From contig JAAOMT010000129.1 of NCBI GenBank assembly GCA_016748015.1, forward strand, positions 1-64,000: a DNA stretch of 64,000 nt, in the 5' to 3' direction. Origin of the DNA: Geosiphon pyriformis. Lineage: Eukaryota; Glomeromycota; Glomeromycetes; Archaeosporales; Geosiphonaceae. Within the stretch, counting starts at the first letter, position 1, and each line of letters starts with the position of its first letter. Below the pieces are notes generated by a model. It searched no databases, was not told where the DNA came from, and was given only the letters and a program-made list of their open reading frames with translations. Shown here piece after piece: positions 23,286-35,059 of this stretch. The position numbers and the translations under genes are program-made.

Positions 23286-23934
23286 ATGTAATTAATAGTT
23301 TTCATAACACTCCTAGAATTTGCCCAAGTGGGTATCTTAATGGCCAAACTTCCAATCAAAGAGTTAACCAACCCCAACTCAAGACACTTTTTGAAACTCC
23401 CACACTTTCGAGAACTATTTTCATTAAAATCATCACCAAGGATGACAAAAGAAGACTCATTAACAGCTTTAGCAATGAGAGAGTTGATTTTACCAGCCTG
23501 AGAAAATCAAACCACTGATAAAACACCAGTGTAGAGCCCCAAAATAGACACTGAAAGTTTATTTTTGAAAAGCAACTTGATGAACAGGAGCTAACCAAAC
23601 ACCTCAAAGACCTTGCAAATGTGTTTTGCTAAAGAAGAATTCACGACAATTAACACACTAGCACCCATAGAACCAGAATCCAGACCAGAAGTAAAAACCC
23701 AAACACCATCAAATTTGTCAGTCAACCATGGATGAACTTTCCCTTTAAGCTTTGACTCTGTAAAAATAGAAACCAAATTGTTCATATCCTTGTGCCAACA
23801 AATGACATCATCTTGCTTCACAAGATTGTTCAACCCATGAACATTACACATGGCAATTTTCCATACCAGACTACTCATTGAGAAAAAAGTAGAGAAAGAG
23901 CACCACCTGCCAAAGCCAAACCATCCAAGTGCAC
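23286..23934 (-). pseudogene. LINE copy 2 middle piece: ORF1 end, ORF2 start and endonuclease
   Basis: Minus strand from 23934: the last ORF1 codons (HLDGLALAGGALSLLFSQ) end at TGA 23875-23877. The ORF2 ATG at 23876-23878 overlaps it as ATGA. ORF2 starts MSSLVWKIAMCNVHGLNNLV, the first strand and Asn of an AP-type endonuclease. FTESKLK follows, with the conserved Glu, and then ILGDDFNEN at about 23420-23440 (the GDxN motif). One in-frame stop occurs at 23591-23593. The overlap suggests ORF2 is translated by termination-reinitiation. The block is bounded on both sides by gypsy insertions. Confidence 0.9.
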
Positions 23935-24629
23935 TGTTACTCATAGAATATAGAAAATATAGTATTATTAGTTAGTAGATATTAGCCAATCAGAGGTAGA
24001 CGTAGTAAATGTGGAATTCCAGAATTCCTCTTAGAGAAATTGCAGGATTCCAAGAATTTCAGGATTCTCTGACAAGAAATTGCAGGATTCCAGAATTCCA
24101 GGATTCCTCTCATCAGGAATCACAGAATTCCAGAAATCTTAGGATTCCTGTTGCAAAGAATTAAGGAATTGAAGAATCTCAATTATGTATATATAGCAGT
24201 AGGATTAGAAGCTGAAAAAACAGACCTCTCAGTTTAGATTTAATTTAAGCAACATTTCAGTTCCCAATTATTAAATAAATAATTATTCCATATCTTAACC
24301 CACTCTCCACTATTAACACTTCATGTTAATAGTAATTGATACTTAACCATGCTAGAACAATAGCTCTTGATTACAGCTATTGATGAGATACTAACATACC
24401 AAATTGTCTTGGCTTATTTTCTCTATTTTCTTTATTTTTATTTTCTTTATTTTATTTTCTTTCTTTTTTGATTTTGTTATTGTATACTAATTGATTAAAA
24501 GATTAAGCACTGAGTTATTGATGTCAAGGATAGCCTGGTAAAAGACCCAGAAATAAGGGTAGGATTTTATATATTATTGGATAGCTTACTAGAAGGGTAT
24601 GACTACCAGACTAAATCCAGCCACTATGC
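23935..24629 (+). repeat. Gypsy C 5' LTR, first part
   Basis: Begins TGTTACTCATAG. CCAAT is at 23986-23990 and TATA at 24184-24195. The GGATTCC/GAATTCC repeats lie at about 24014-24180, the hairpins near 24309 and 24357, and the pyrimidine tract near 24413-24480. It is cut after ...CCACTATGC by gypsy B and continues at 34803. Confidence 0.94.
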
Positions 24630-25505
24630 TGTTACAGATGGTTGCTTTTGCTGTTGAATTGTATAACAAACCTGTAACTTGGTGCTTAAAAGCTACTTCC
24701 ACTGATGCAGCTCTGTAAGTATTGTATCTGAAGGTTTTGATGGAGTCTAAAGGTTTTTTGGTTGAGTCCTTTGTATAATAAACAGAGATTCAATAGTGTT
24801 GATATCTTTCAAAAGTTTTCCCAATTTCTTTTTCAGTGTGGTGGCCAGATTTAGTCTGGCAGTCATGCCCTTCTGGTAAGCTATTCAATAATATATAAAA
24901 TCCTACCCTTATTTCTGGGTCTTTTACCAGGCTATCCTTGACATCAATAACTCAGCGCTTTAATTTTTAATTAATTAGTATACAACAACAATTCAAAATA
25001 AAATAAAGAAAAAGAAATAAAAGAAAATAAAGAAAGAAAAGAAATAAGCCAAGGCGATTTGCAGATTAGTATCCCATCAATAGCCATGATCAAGAGCTAT
25101 TGTTCCAGCGTGGTTAAGTATCAATTACTATCAACATGAAGTGTTAATAGTGGAGAGTGGGTTGAGATATGAAATAATTATTTATTTGATGATTGTGTTT
25201 CTAAGCTAAGGATTCTGTGGTATCGATTTTGTCTTTTCTGTTTCTGATACTACTGCTATATATACATAATTGAGATTTCTCAATTTCTCGATTCTCCACA
25301 ACAGGAATCCTGGAATTCCTGGAATCTTGCGATTTCTTTGAGAGGAATCCTGCAATTCTGGAATCCTGCAATTCCTCGTTGAGAATCCTGAAATTCTTGG
25401 AATCCTGCAATTTCTGTGAAGAATCCTGGAATTTCACATTTACTATACTTACTTCTGATTGGCTAATAATTATGCTAATATTTTCCTATATTTCTATGAG
25501 TAACA
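24630..25505 (-). repeat. Gypsy B 3' LTR (876 bp)
   Basis: Plus-strand view: starts TGTTACAGATGG and ends GAGTAACA. Its outer edge abuts the broken LTR of gypsy C. It carries the GGAATTCC-type repeat cluster at about 25285-25440 and the hairpin caatagcc...gctattg near 25080. Confidence 0.95.
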
Positions 25506-25520
25506 TTATTCCCTCCTTTT
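25506..25520 (-). promoter_or_regulatory. Gypsy B polypurine tract
   Basis: On the minus strand AAAAGGAGGGAATAA directly precedes the 3' LTR, identical to that of gypsy A. The stop of the third frame overlaps its first bases. Confidence 0.9.
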
Positions 25521-26148
25521 AATATTGAGCTCCATCAAAATCTAACTCATGTAATTCCCCCTTTTGAAGTATTTCCTGGATCTTGTTTTCGAGAATTACT
25601 TGTGTTATTTGGGTCTGTAATTCCTCAAATTGAGCATTGGTGATTTTCCCCAATTGATTACTGGTCACCATATCCATTGCTCTGTTGAGCAATATATCTG
25701 GTTTATTCTGAAATGCTGTATGTATTCGGTATATGGCTTGGGCTTGTGTGGATAAGTTGTTCTTTCCCACAAAATGTTCTAATTGTTGTAGTATTCTTTT
25801 GTCGAATAATCACTTTGTTTTATCCATATATAAATTCTGGATATTTACATGTTGTCCCAAGTAAAAGTAACAATAGTTTTGTGAAAATTGTTGTATCCAT
25901 TAATTCCAAGTTTCTTTAGTCAACTCTTGGTATAGTGATTCTTTTGTCGATTTTTTTATTGCTAATTTTACTTTCGCCATGATTTTGTCCACCATATTTT
26001 CTGTTTTCTTCTGTGTTCTGAGTTGAACTGTCTTTCTAGTATCTTGATATCTAATGGTTTGTTGATTGATTGTAATCTCCATTTCCTGGTGTTGGATTAA
26101 TTGAAAGAGTTGTTGTGCTAGTGAGTGAATGTTGTCTGTAATTTCCAT
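25519..26148 (-). pseudogene. Gypsy B third frame (unknown protein in env position)
   Basis: From ATG 26148 (MEITDNIHSLAQQL) to TAA at 25519-25521, 630 nt. This equals the length of gypsy A measured from the same internal Met. The upstream start used in A and C (MVDVT) is lost through a 1-nt deletion. Two stops remain: TAA after KETWN (former Trp) and TGA in DKTK-LFDKR (former Arg CGA). The rest of the frame is open with the same amphipathic helices. Amino-acid conservation with A and C through different nonsense sites supports past coding function. Confidence 0.75.
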
Positions 26149-26201
26149 TTTCTGATATTTCCTGTCGCGTCTACCCTGTCTTTATATATTCTTTTGATGG
26201 A

Positions 26202-27584
26202 TCAATTTAGCATGTTGTCATCGATAATAATGATTGGTTCCAGATCTTGTGGAATCTCATCTGGTTAAACTAGTATTCTCTGTACTTCTAATTGTGGAAT
26301 ATTACTGGTAGATGGTAGTGTGATGTTGTGATATGATTTTAGTCAATCTCCATGTGCTGCTTTGGTTAAAATTTTGTTATCCAATCTTAATTTGTAAGCT
26401 CCATTTTCTAGAATTTCTTCTATGTAAAATGGTTCATCCCATTTGGGGTCAAATTTTCCACTCCATTGTTTTTCCGCTTTGGTACAATGTAGTAATACTT
26501 TGTCTCCGATTCTGAATTCAACTGGTTTGTCTGGTAGTTGATTATCGTGTCTTTCTTTCTGTGTTTCTTGTGACTTTTGAATATTATCAGCTGCTCTTCT
26601 TCATTTGTTTTCTAATGTTTCCATTAAGTCATATGTTCTTCTCAGCAATGTTTCTTGAAAATTTTTCTCTGTTATTGGTTCAGCTGAATATGTATTAATT
26701 TCTCTCTCTATTGGTAACGTTGTGATTCTCTCATACATTAATTCAAATGGTGTTGCTTGTGTGGTATCTTGTTTCATTGTCCGATAAGCAAATAGTACTG
26801 ATGGTATAAACAAATCCCAATTGTTTTGGTTTTTTTGGCTGAGCTTGGCTATTGCTTCACACAATGTTCAGTTGAATCTTTCTACTAATCCGTTGGTTTG
26901 TGGATGGTATGGTGATGATAATGGTCTTTTAATTTCGAATCTTCGGCTTAATTCTGTTAATGTTCTGTTTACAAAATGAGTTCTTTGATCTGATAATAAT
27001 TTTTTTGAACATCCATGTCAACAAATCAAATCCTAATGAACCAATTCAGCAACGGATTCTGCATCCGCTCTTTGAATTGCTTTTGCCTCTGGCCATTTAG
27101 TAAGATAATCCATAGCCACTGCTATGTATCTGTTTCTTCTGCTGGTGATTGTTAATGGTCTAACTAAATCAATTCCCATATGATCAAATGGTTGTCCCAC
27201 TTTAATTGGTCTTAATGGTTCACTGGGTCTTGTTTCTCCTTTTCGCTGACAGGCATCACAATTTTGAACATATTGAATGATGTCTGAATACATTGATGGC
27301 CAATAGTATCTTTTTCTAGTTCTTTCTATGGTTGCTTCTTTGTGAAAATGTCCTGCTGTGGGATTTGAGTGCATGTTGAACAATATTGTCTCTTTTTCTG
27401 GTTCCATAACTACTCTGGTTGGTTGATCTGGATCTTTTCTATTTTTCCGATAAAGTATATTTTGGTGAGTGATAAAATATTTTGATTGTTGTTTGATACT
27501 CTTTTGTTCTGTTTGCGATAAATTCTCCTTGAACTGGTGAGTGTTTATATAATGTTGCAGTTGTTGATATTTTTGTATGTTCAT
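26202..27584 (-). pseudogene. Gypsy B integrase, separate frame
   Basis: ATG at 27582-27584 (MNIQKYQQLQHYI) to TGA at 26202-26204, 1,383 nt. The zinc domain (HSNPTAGHFHKEAT ... NCDACQRKG) is the best preserved of the three. The core has GIDL, LLSDQRTHF and LVERFN, so the triad is intact. Stops lie after SVAELVH (27032) and after LVERFN, and in the C-terminal part after LENK. An in-frame TAA lies shortly upstream of the ATG, so the frame cannot be a simple continuation from RNase H. Confidence 0.9.
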
Positions 27585-27648
27585 CTTTTGTTATATTTTT
27601 TTCGTTGATATTGTTCTGGTTTTGTTATATTTTTGGGTTGAAATGTTT

Positions 27649-29460
27649 TTAGATTTGTCTTATTCGTGACAAACCATCAGCATTTCCATTGTTTTTTCCC
27701 TTTTTGTAATGTATTGTATAATTGTATAGTGTGAGTGCCATTTTCCATCTTGACTGTCTTCCATCTCCAAATTCTTGTTTTTGGAGTAATGTTAATCCTT
27801 TGTGATCTGTGTATACTTCAAACTTCTGGCTCAAATATTCTTTTCATTTCATAACGGCCCAGTATATTGCTAAGTGTTCTTGTTCCGGTGTTCCATAGTT
27901 CTTTTCGGCTGGTGTTAAACCTCTACTGGCATATGTTATTGGATGTTCTCTGCCGTTCAGTCCTCTCTGAGATAATACTGCTCCCAATGCTTGGCCGGAT
28001 GCATCGGTGATGATGATGGATGATTTGCTGTAATCTGAATAGATCAGTATTGAAGCTTGGATGAGCTTTTTCCTTAGAATATTAAAAGCTTCTTGTTGAC
28101 TTTCTGTCCATTCATATTTCACATTTTTGTTTTGTAGTTGATTGAGTGGCTGTGCTATCTTGGAAAAGTTCTTGATAAAACGATGATAGTAGCTGGCAAA
28201 TCCCAAAAATGATTGCAGTTCTGTTATATTGGTCAGCACTAAAAAGTTCTTTACTATCTCTATTTTCTCTGGATCCATTTTGATGCCGTCTTTGCTGACT
28301 ATGTGTCCCAAGAATTTGAGTTCTGTCTTGCCAAAGAAGCACTTTGTCACATTTAACTTTAGTCCTGCTTTTCTTAGTCTTTCGAACATTTGTTGAAGAT
28401 GATAGAGATGATCATCAAATGTTTTTGAGAATACATTGGTGTTATCCAAGTATACAACTACTGATTTCTACAATAAGCCAGTATAAACAATTTCTATTAG
28501 CCATTGGAAAGTTGCCGGGGCATTGGTTAAGCCGAATGGCATTACTTCAAATTCGAAATTCCCTTCTCTAGTAGTAAATGCCATCTTTTCTTTGTCAGCT
28601 GGATTCATGGCTACTTGTCAGTAACCACTGTCTAAATCTAATGTGGAGAACCATTTGTTCTCACCAAAAGCATCGAATAATTTCTGTATTCGTGGAGTTG
28701 GATAACTGTCTCCACGAGTTACACCATTGAGTTTCCTGTAGTCTACACAAAACCAGATTTTTCCATTTTTCTTATGAATAAGTACCACTGGTGACGACCA
28801 TGGACTCATTGATGGTTGAATTAACCCATTGTCAAGCATTCTGTTTATTTCTTGACGAATAATCTCATGGCTGGCTGGTGGCACTCTGTATGCTCTTTGC
28901 TTAATTGGCATTGCATCTCCAGTCTTGATCTGATGCTGGATGATGTTGGTTCGGCCAAACTCATTTTTGCTAGCAAAGATGTCATTGAAATTGTTGAGTA
29001 ATATCTTGAGCTGTATACATTGGAGTGGATCTAAGTTTCCCTGTTCATTTGTTCCAATTGTTCTGGTTGGAGCAAATAACATTTGTTTCATCCATAGATT
29101 GTTTGTGATGTGATGTCAACATATCCACAAAGTTGTGAAAAGTTTGGAATGGGAGTTGGTGGTTGGTTTTCTATTTCTGTGGTTAAACATCTGATAATGG
29201 TTTCTTCTGGTATGCTGATAACATTGCCAGTGTTGTTGTAGATGAGAATTTTTATGCTGCTATAGCTTTTGGCTGGTATGTAGAGATTGATCAATCCAAT
29301 CTCTTCTGATTTACAAAGAGTTGCTTCCACTTCAAACATCTGTTCTTGCTCTTTTTCCTTCCTTTCTATTGCTAGCATGTACTGGCTATATGGTGGAATG
29401 GAAATAGCTTGACTGGTTGAGATAATTTCTCTTTGGCCAATAATTTCTTCCTCTGCCATA
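27649..29460 (-). pseudogene. Gypsy B spacer domain, reverse transcriptase and RNase H
   Basis: The spacer (QAISIPPYSQYMLAIE..., IYNNTGNVISIPEET) leads into RT. A 1-nt deletion near 29050 (AACAGGG for AACATGGG in A) shifts the frame. RT motifs are PSMSPWSSPVVLIHKKNGK, DYRKLNGVTRGD, STLDLDSGY-stop-Q and YLDN at 28441-28452. RNase H shows TDASGQALGAVLSQRG, then a stop at 27843 in place of Trp, then YTDHKGLTLLQ. It ends RIRQI with TAA at 27649-27651. The TGA after DSGY, the YLDN box and the stop before KSVVVY are all shared with gypsy A. Confidence 0.9.
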
Positions 29461-29477
29461 TTAACTGGTACATCTAT

Positions 29478-29906
29478 TCTACCTGTGGATCCAAATCTCT
29501 GTATTCCTCTCGCCATTATTTCTAATTCCTCCCTCTTGCCCACTGATACTAACTGAGCTATTCTAACCAGAGGCAGGAATATTGCTTGTGCTATCTTTTC
29601 ATTGGGCTCTATTACATATGTCTTTTCTGAGTCATTTTGTAGCATAGCAATGATATTTCCTATATATCCCGTGTTAATTATTCCTCCTCTTATATTAATC
29701 TCTCTTTTTGCTAAACTACTCCTAGATGCTAGTTGAACCATTGTTGTTGCCGGAATTTCTAGTGCTACTTTCAGATCAAGGCAGGTGCGTGAATATGGTT
29801 CCAATTTGATGGCCTCTTTTCCTGAATACCTCAGATCAAATCCTGCATCCGTATTATGCACTCATTCTGGCATAATACCTTCTCCATTGTCACTATACTA
29901 TTTCAA
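29478..29906 (-). pseudogene. Gypsy B dUTPase domain
   Basis: Motifs on the minus strand: TDAGFDLRY, SRSSLAKREI, GGIINTGYIGNI, EKIAQAIFLP and RFGSTGR. Motifs 2 and 5 are the most canonical of the three copies. Motif 3 has Asn (AAC) for Asp. A stop replaces the Trp of LKWYSDNG, and another precedes VHNTDAG. The same frame runs back to Gag. Confidence 0.88.
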
Positions 29907-30161
29907 TTCTTGTTCCTTAGATAGATCTGGTAGTGCAATGTATTGTTTGTAGTTTACATCAGAGTTTGAATCTGAGTTGGTCTTATTATCATTATTATAG
30001 CCATATTGAACAAAGCTGGAACCAGTGTTTTCATCATTATCATTGTCGGGATTTGAATTGGGATTGAAATTTGATTCTGATTCTGATGCACATCTGCTGA
30101 TTGGTTCTTTTTCTTCAGGGATTGAGTAGATCATGCATGGTGGTAGATTGTACATGAGGTC

Positions 30162-31643
30162 ACACTCATTACAATATTGGAAGTCACATAGAATCAAACA
30201 GTGGTCACATAGTTGAGTGTTTATTTCTTCTAAGCGTTGCTCTTGTTCTTCTTGGGTAGGTGCCAATTCCTGGTAATGTTCGTGGAACTGCTCTGGATCT
30301 AGAAGATTTATGACTGGTTCTGGGTCTTGGTCGAGTTCTATGGGTTCCGGTGGGTTGTTTTTGATTTCCCTGATTTCTTTAGGTGTCACTTCTTCTATTT
30401 TGGCAATTGCCATTCTCCACATTTCGTCATTGTCATGAGAACAACTATCCAGTCATTGTATGGCTCTTTTCCAGGCTGCTTCTATTGGGGTTCCTTTTTT
30501 TACCCAGTCGCTTATTAGAATCGTGTATTGACATGACACGTCACATGTTCCTCCACATCCTGGGATGTTGTTCCACATCCCTCCATCTAGTAGAGTTTCT
30601 CCACAAGTAAAACAAGGTTGGTTATCCCATTTTTCTTACCTCTTTGGTTGTCCAAAGTGTTTGAGCATGCATAGATAACAGTAGAACTTTGTTGCAGTGT
30701 GGTATTTCTCATTGTCACCATAGTGTGTACTCATTGATGACAATTTTTTACTACAATTGACGCATATAAGCTTAGGTCGATGATAGGTAGATTGTTGTGA
30801 TATAGTGTGGGTGTTATAAGTGGTGGTGGTTTGGGTGGTCTCTTTTCTCTTTCCTTTCCCTTTATTTTCTTTGTCTTTTTCCCATTCCCAGCTTGAAGTT
30901 AGTTCACTCTCGTCATTGTCAGTCCATGTCAGGTCATCGGTTTCCCAGATAAGTTCTTCTTTTTGTTTCTCTTTTTCCTTGTTGTTGTTGTCCCAGGAGA
31001 GTATTGGTGGTAGTTTGTTGTGCTCTTCGTCAGCCCACGACACTTGATAGGTTTCCCAGATAGGCTTTTCTTTCTCTTTATCCAGTTCAATCAATAGTTT
31101 CTCTCTTGGAGGAGTTTTGAAGTGGCCACACATGGCCGGGACATGTATGTGTTGACCCTGATACGTTAGCTGGAGTTCCTGGGTGTTCCAGTCTAATGTT
31201 GCGTTGATTTTGGATAGCCAGTCATTCTCAACAAGAGCTTGGTATTGAGTGGCTTCCATTACTAGAACTTTAATAGAAGTCACAATGTCATTGACTTTAA
31301 AAGGAAAATCATCGATTTCGCTGATTGGAGTTTTGGTCGCTCCATTGATTGTAATGATTCTGGCACTGGCAGCTCGATCAACTCGGTGACCTAATTGATC
31401 CATGAGTTGTCTAGTGATTATGCTGCCTGCAGAACCGCTGTCCAGGATTAATTTGATGGATTGTCCCTCGACTTTGGCGTCAGTGTACATCGCAGTAATT
31501 GGTTTGGCTTCAAAAGCGGCTCCACTGAATAATGATGTTGCAGCTGTTTCCTCAAATTCGAATGGGAAGATAGCATCCAATGACTCGTCTTCGGTAATGG
31601 TAGCAGGTGGGATATTACTGGTGAGTAGTTGTTTTTGGGCCAA
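30162..31643 (-). pseudogene. Gypsy B aspartic protease and cysteine-pair cluster
   Basis: The best preserved protease: an open stretch of 335 codons (31643-30636) with LILDSGSAGSIITRQL (Asp at 31440-31442), then the DWLSKINATLDWN region. It continues through a Glu/Lys-rich linker to CVNC at about 30762, then further cysteine pairs down to CDHC and CNEC (30162-30173). A stop after GQPKR separates this from the continuing frame. Expected roles: polyprotein cleavage by the protease; function of the cluster unknown. Confidence 0.83.
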
Positions 31644-31699
31644 TGCCAGGTTATTGGTTGAAGCGTCTTCTGGGGTGACCAGGAGACTTAAATAGTTCT

Positions 31700-33860
31700 G
31701 AGAATTCGGGTTCTGGGGTTAACTGGTACTCAAATTCTGCTGGTGTAATCCAGATGGTTGCTGTAAAGAACTGGGGATCAGTTGATGGACTACTATTGCC
31801 GATCTCCAGCTTTGTTGAGTCATTCTTGGTCTTTGGGTTCCGTTGGGTGGTAAGCTTTGGGGTGGTGTTTGGATCTGTTGGGATTGAGAGATTATTTGTG
31901 GCTGCGGTTGTTGATAAATCACTTGTGGCTGCAGTTAATAGATTGGAGCTTGATACACTGGAGACTGATAGACTGATGACTGCGTCACTGATAGATAAGC
32001 AGTTGGGTTTTAATTTGGGTACTGATTCGGAATTTGAAACCGGCGATCAGAGTTTCAATATTAATTTCCTGATCATTGGTTATTTAAATGCTGGTAACAG
32101 TCAATTTGGATATGTTCTTGTTTACCACAATAGTGGCAGATATGCATTTCCTGTTGCCACTGTTAATTGGTTGATGAAGATGGACGTGGTTGATTTTGGC
32201 CATGATTAGAATTTCCTTGGTTATTGCGTTATTGTGAAGGCTAATAAACGGTATGATTGTCAGCTAAGTATCCTTCCAATTTCTTATTGATTAATTTACT
32301 GAACTTCTCCAATTTGGAATCCAATTCAGATGATCCATTTATGACTAGATTAACGGCTTGAGCATGGTTAGCTTCTGACTCCACGGATTTAAAATCTCTG
32401 GCACATGTGACTGCATCTTGAAAGGTGCCTGGATATAACAGACGTACATATTACAAGATGCTACTACGCAGGCCACGGATAAACTAATTGAGTATCTGTG
32501 AGACTGTGAAATAGTTGTCATCAATTGCTTGAATTTGGTGTAAGTTTCAATGGAAGTGTCCCAGGTATGTGGTGACTGCTTCAGTTTCTCCATGTTTTAT
32601 GGTGGTAAATGTATTGACTAGGTGATTGATACTGTTATTGTTGCTGAAGTATCTTAAGAATTCCACTTTGAAGACATTGAAATCTTGTGGTTTATTAATC
32701 AAGCTTTAGTACCATGAATTGGCAGTGTTCTTGAGAAAGTAGGGAATGGCTTGCATTGCTTGAGCGTCATTCTATCCATTGGCTGCAATGGCTTTTTTTA
32801 TATCATTCAGTCATATTTAAGCATCATCTTCTTCACCAGTAAAGTTGTCAAGTTTTGCGATTGGTGCATAGGCCATGGGATCTAAGTTAGGTGGTTGTGA
32901 TGGCTGTTGAAGCAGTTGTTGTTGTCCTGACTGTTGGGGTGGTAGCTGAAGTGGCTGCTGTATGGGTTCAGCTATGGGATTAATTGGCAGTTGATTGATG
33001 ACGATTACTGGAGGTAAGTTTTGCTGATTAATTAATTCGGGTCCTTGATTTCTTTGATTTGGCGGTGTTCGAATATTCGGAGTTTTGATTTCCAGATTTT
33101 CTAACTGTTGCTGAGTTTGAAGGTTCGGGGTTTTAACTTCCGGGTTTTCAGTGTTTGGATGCTGGTAAGTGAATTCTTAGTCTTCTGATTCTTCTTCCTC
33201 CTTTTCTGATTCTGCTGCTTCCCATGGATCAGAAATTCCGAAATCTGGTGGAGGCGGTGGTGATTGAAGTCCTGATGGGGTTAATAATTGCGAATTAAAT
33301 CCCTCAAAGTACTTGCCATATGGTCCTAACAATTCTGTTTTTCTTTGTCTACTTCGGAATGGGAATCGTCCAAATGCTGATGTTGTAGTTGATGGGAACG
33401 TGTCTGTTGATAATATGTTGATGGCACTTCCAGGGGTATAGTGGTAGGATGGGTTGCTTGGGAATTCAACTCTGTTTTTCTTCCAAGCAGGTGGCTGTAT
33501 TTTTTTGGGTGTTACTGCTGGTGTTTGTAATTTTCTCTTGCCTTTACTAGCATATGTAATTGGATATCTTTGTTGAGTGTGATGTTCAATTTCTTTGTTG
33601 ATTTCAGTGATGATGGATGTGAAATTATGATTTGTTGGCACATTGGTATTTTGAATTAATTCCTTATAGAAAGTTTCCCTTGCTGATTCAGTATTCACTG
33701 GTGTTCTTAATAAAGAAGAAATCTTTTCGTTGACATAAAAATTGAAGGCTGATTTGGTGGATATATGATTGTGGTTTAATCCCAAGTATTGACAATAGTG
33801 TTGAAATAAGGATTTTGCGAATCCTAAATGGTTTGCTCCTATAGTTTCTGATTTTGCCAC
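31700..33860 (-). pseudogene. Gypsy B Gag region
   Basis: Opens at GTG 33858-33860 after an in-frame TGA, with no ATG nearby. The N-terminal 227 codons are open (ETIGANHLGFAKSLFQHYCQY ...), ending at a stop for Gln after EESED. The Pro/Gln-rich stretch, capsid-like region and zinc knuckle (32097-32138, CHYCGKQEHIQIDC) follow in the same frame with several stops. The Gln/Pro/Tyr-rich tail (about 31720-31990) leads directly to protease. Confidence 0.85.
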
Positions 33861-33902
33861 TTTTGGTTTGGTGTTGTTGGTGTTGGTTCTCTGTAGGATT
33901 AT

Positions 33903-33920
33903 ACTTCACAGAGAGCACCA
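33903..33920 (-). promoter_or_regulatory. Gypsy B primer-binding site
   Basis: On the minus strand TGGTGCTCTCTGTGAAGT starts two bases after the 5' LTR. One C-to-T change separates its core from gypsy C. Confidence 0.7.
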
Positions 33921-33922
33921 AA

Positions 33923-34798
33923 TGTTACAGGTGGTTGCTTCTGCTGTTGAATTGTATAATAAACCCGTAACTTGGTGCTCAAAAGCTACTTCCACTGATG
34001 CAGCTCTGTAAGTATTGTATCTGAAGGTTTTGATGGAGTCTAAAGGTTTTTTGGTTGAGTTCTTTGTATAATAAACAAAGATTCAATAGTGTTGATATCT
34101 TTCAAGAGTTTTCCCAATTTCTTTCTCAGTGTGGTGGCCAGATTTAGTCTGGCAGTCATGCCCTTCTGGTAAGCTATCCAATAATATATAAAATCCTACC
34201 CTTATTTCTGGGTTTTTTACCAGGCTATCCTTGACGTCAATAACTCAGTGCTTTAATCTTTAATCAATTAGTATACAACAACAATTCAAAATAAAATAAA
34301 GAAAAAGAAATAAAAGAAAATAAAAAAAGAAAAGAAATAAGCCAAGGCGATTTGCAGATTAGTATCCCGTCAATAGCCATGATTAAGAGCTATTGTTCCA
34401 GCATGGTTAAGTATCAATTACTATCAACATGAAGTGTTAATAGTGGAGAGTGGGTTGAGATATGAAATAATTATTTATTTGATGATTGTGTTTCTAAGCT
34501 AAGAATTCTGTGGTATTGATTCTGTTTTTTCTGTTTCTAATACTACTGCTATATATACATAATTGAGATTTCTCAATTCCTCGATTCTCCACAACAGGAA
34601 TCCTGGAATTCCTGGAATCCTGCGATTTCTTTGAGAGGAATCCTGGAATTCTGGAATCCTGCAATTTCTCGTTAAGAATCCTAAAATTCTTGGAATCCTG
34701 CAATTTCTGTGAGGAATCCTGAAATTCCACATTTACTACGCTTACTTCTGATTGGCTAATAATTATGCTAATATTTTCCTATATTTCTATGAGTAACA
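33923..34798 (-). repeat. Gypsy B 5' LTR (876 bp)
   Basis: Same length as the 3' LTR, with no indels seen. CCAAT (minus) is at 34751-34755 and TATA at 34551-34560. The repeat cluster lies at about 34590-34735 and the hairpins near 34374 and 34421. It ends GAGTAACA against ATAC, the mutated target copy. Confidence 0.95.
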
Positions 34799-34802
34799 AT
34801 AC

Positions 34803-34997
34803 TGAGAAAGAAATTAGAAAAACTCTGAGAAAGATACATCTACTATTAACACTATTAAATCTTTGTCCATTATACAAAAGACTCCATCAAAACTTTCAGA
34901 TACAACACTTGCAGAACTTCATCTACAGAAGTAGCTTTTGAGCACCAAGTTATGGGTTTGTTATTTAATTCAACAGCAGAAATAATCACTTGTAACA
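34803..34997 (+). repeat. Gypsy C 5' LTR, second part
   Basis: Resumes with TGAGAAAGAAATTAG, which joins to ...CCACTATGC at 24629 once gypsy B and one target copy are removed, matching the uninterrupted 3' LTR near 44105. It ends CTTGTAACA. Confidence 0.93.
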
Positions 34998-34999
34998 TT

Positions 35000-35017
35000 T
35001 GGTGCTCCCTGTGAGGT
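35000..35017 (+). promoter_or_regulatory. Gypsy C primer-binding site
   Basis: TGGTGCTCCCTGTGAGGT starts two bases after the LTR. It is probably the least mutated version of the site in this window. Confidence 0.7.
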
Positions 35018-35059
35018 ATAATCCTACAGAGAACCAGCACCAACAAACACCATCCAAAA

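Larger units (their letters stand above)
24630..34798 (-). mobile_element. Gypsy B: complete 10.2-kb Ty3/gypsy-type element, minus strand
   Basis: Length 10,169 bp. Both LTRs are exactly 876 bp. It is inserted in the 5' LTR of gypsy C with a 4-bp duplication ATGC (24626-24629) / ATAC (34799-34802), one G-to-A apart. In the first 325 bp or so of the two LTRs I count 13 differences, all transitions, about 4%. Gag to dUTPase stays in one frame for 4.8 kb, and the only pol frameshift is a 1-nt loss near 29050. RT has YLDN. It is the youngest insertion whose order is fixed by nesting. Confidence 0.95.

Noticed and set aside
23286-23934. Independent short LINE fragment
   Set aside because: It joins in frame to both flanking LINE blocks once the gypsies are removed, so it is the middle of LINE copy 2.
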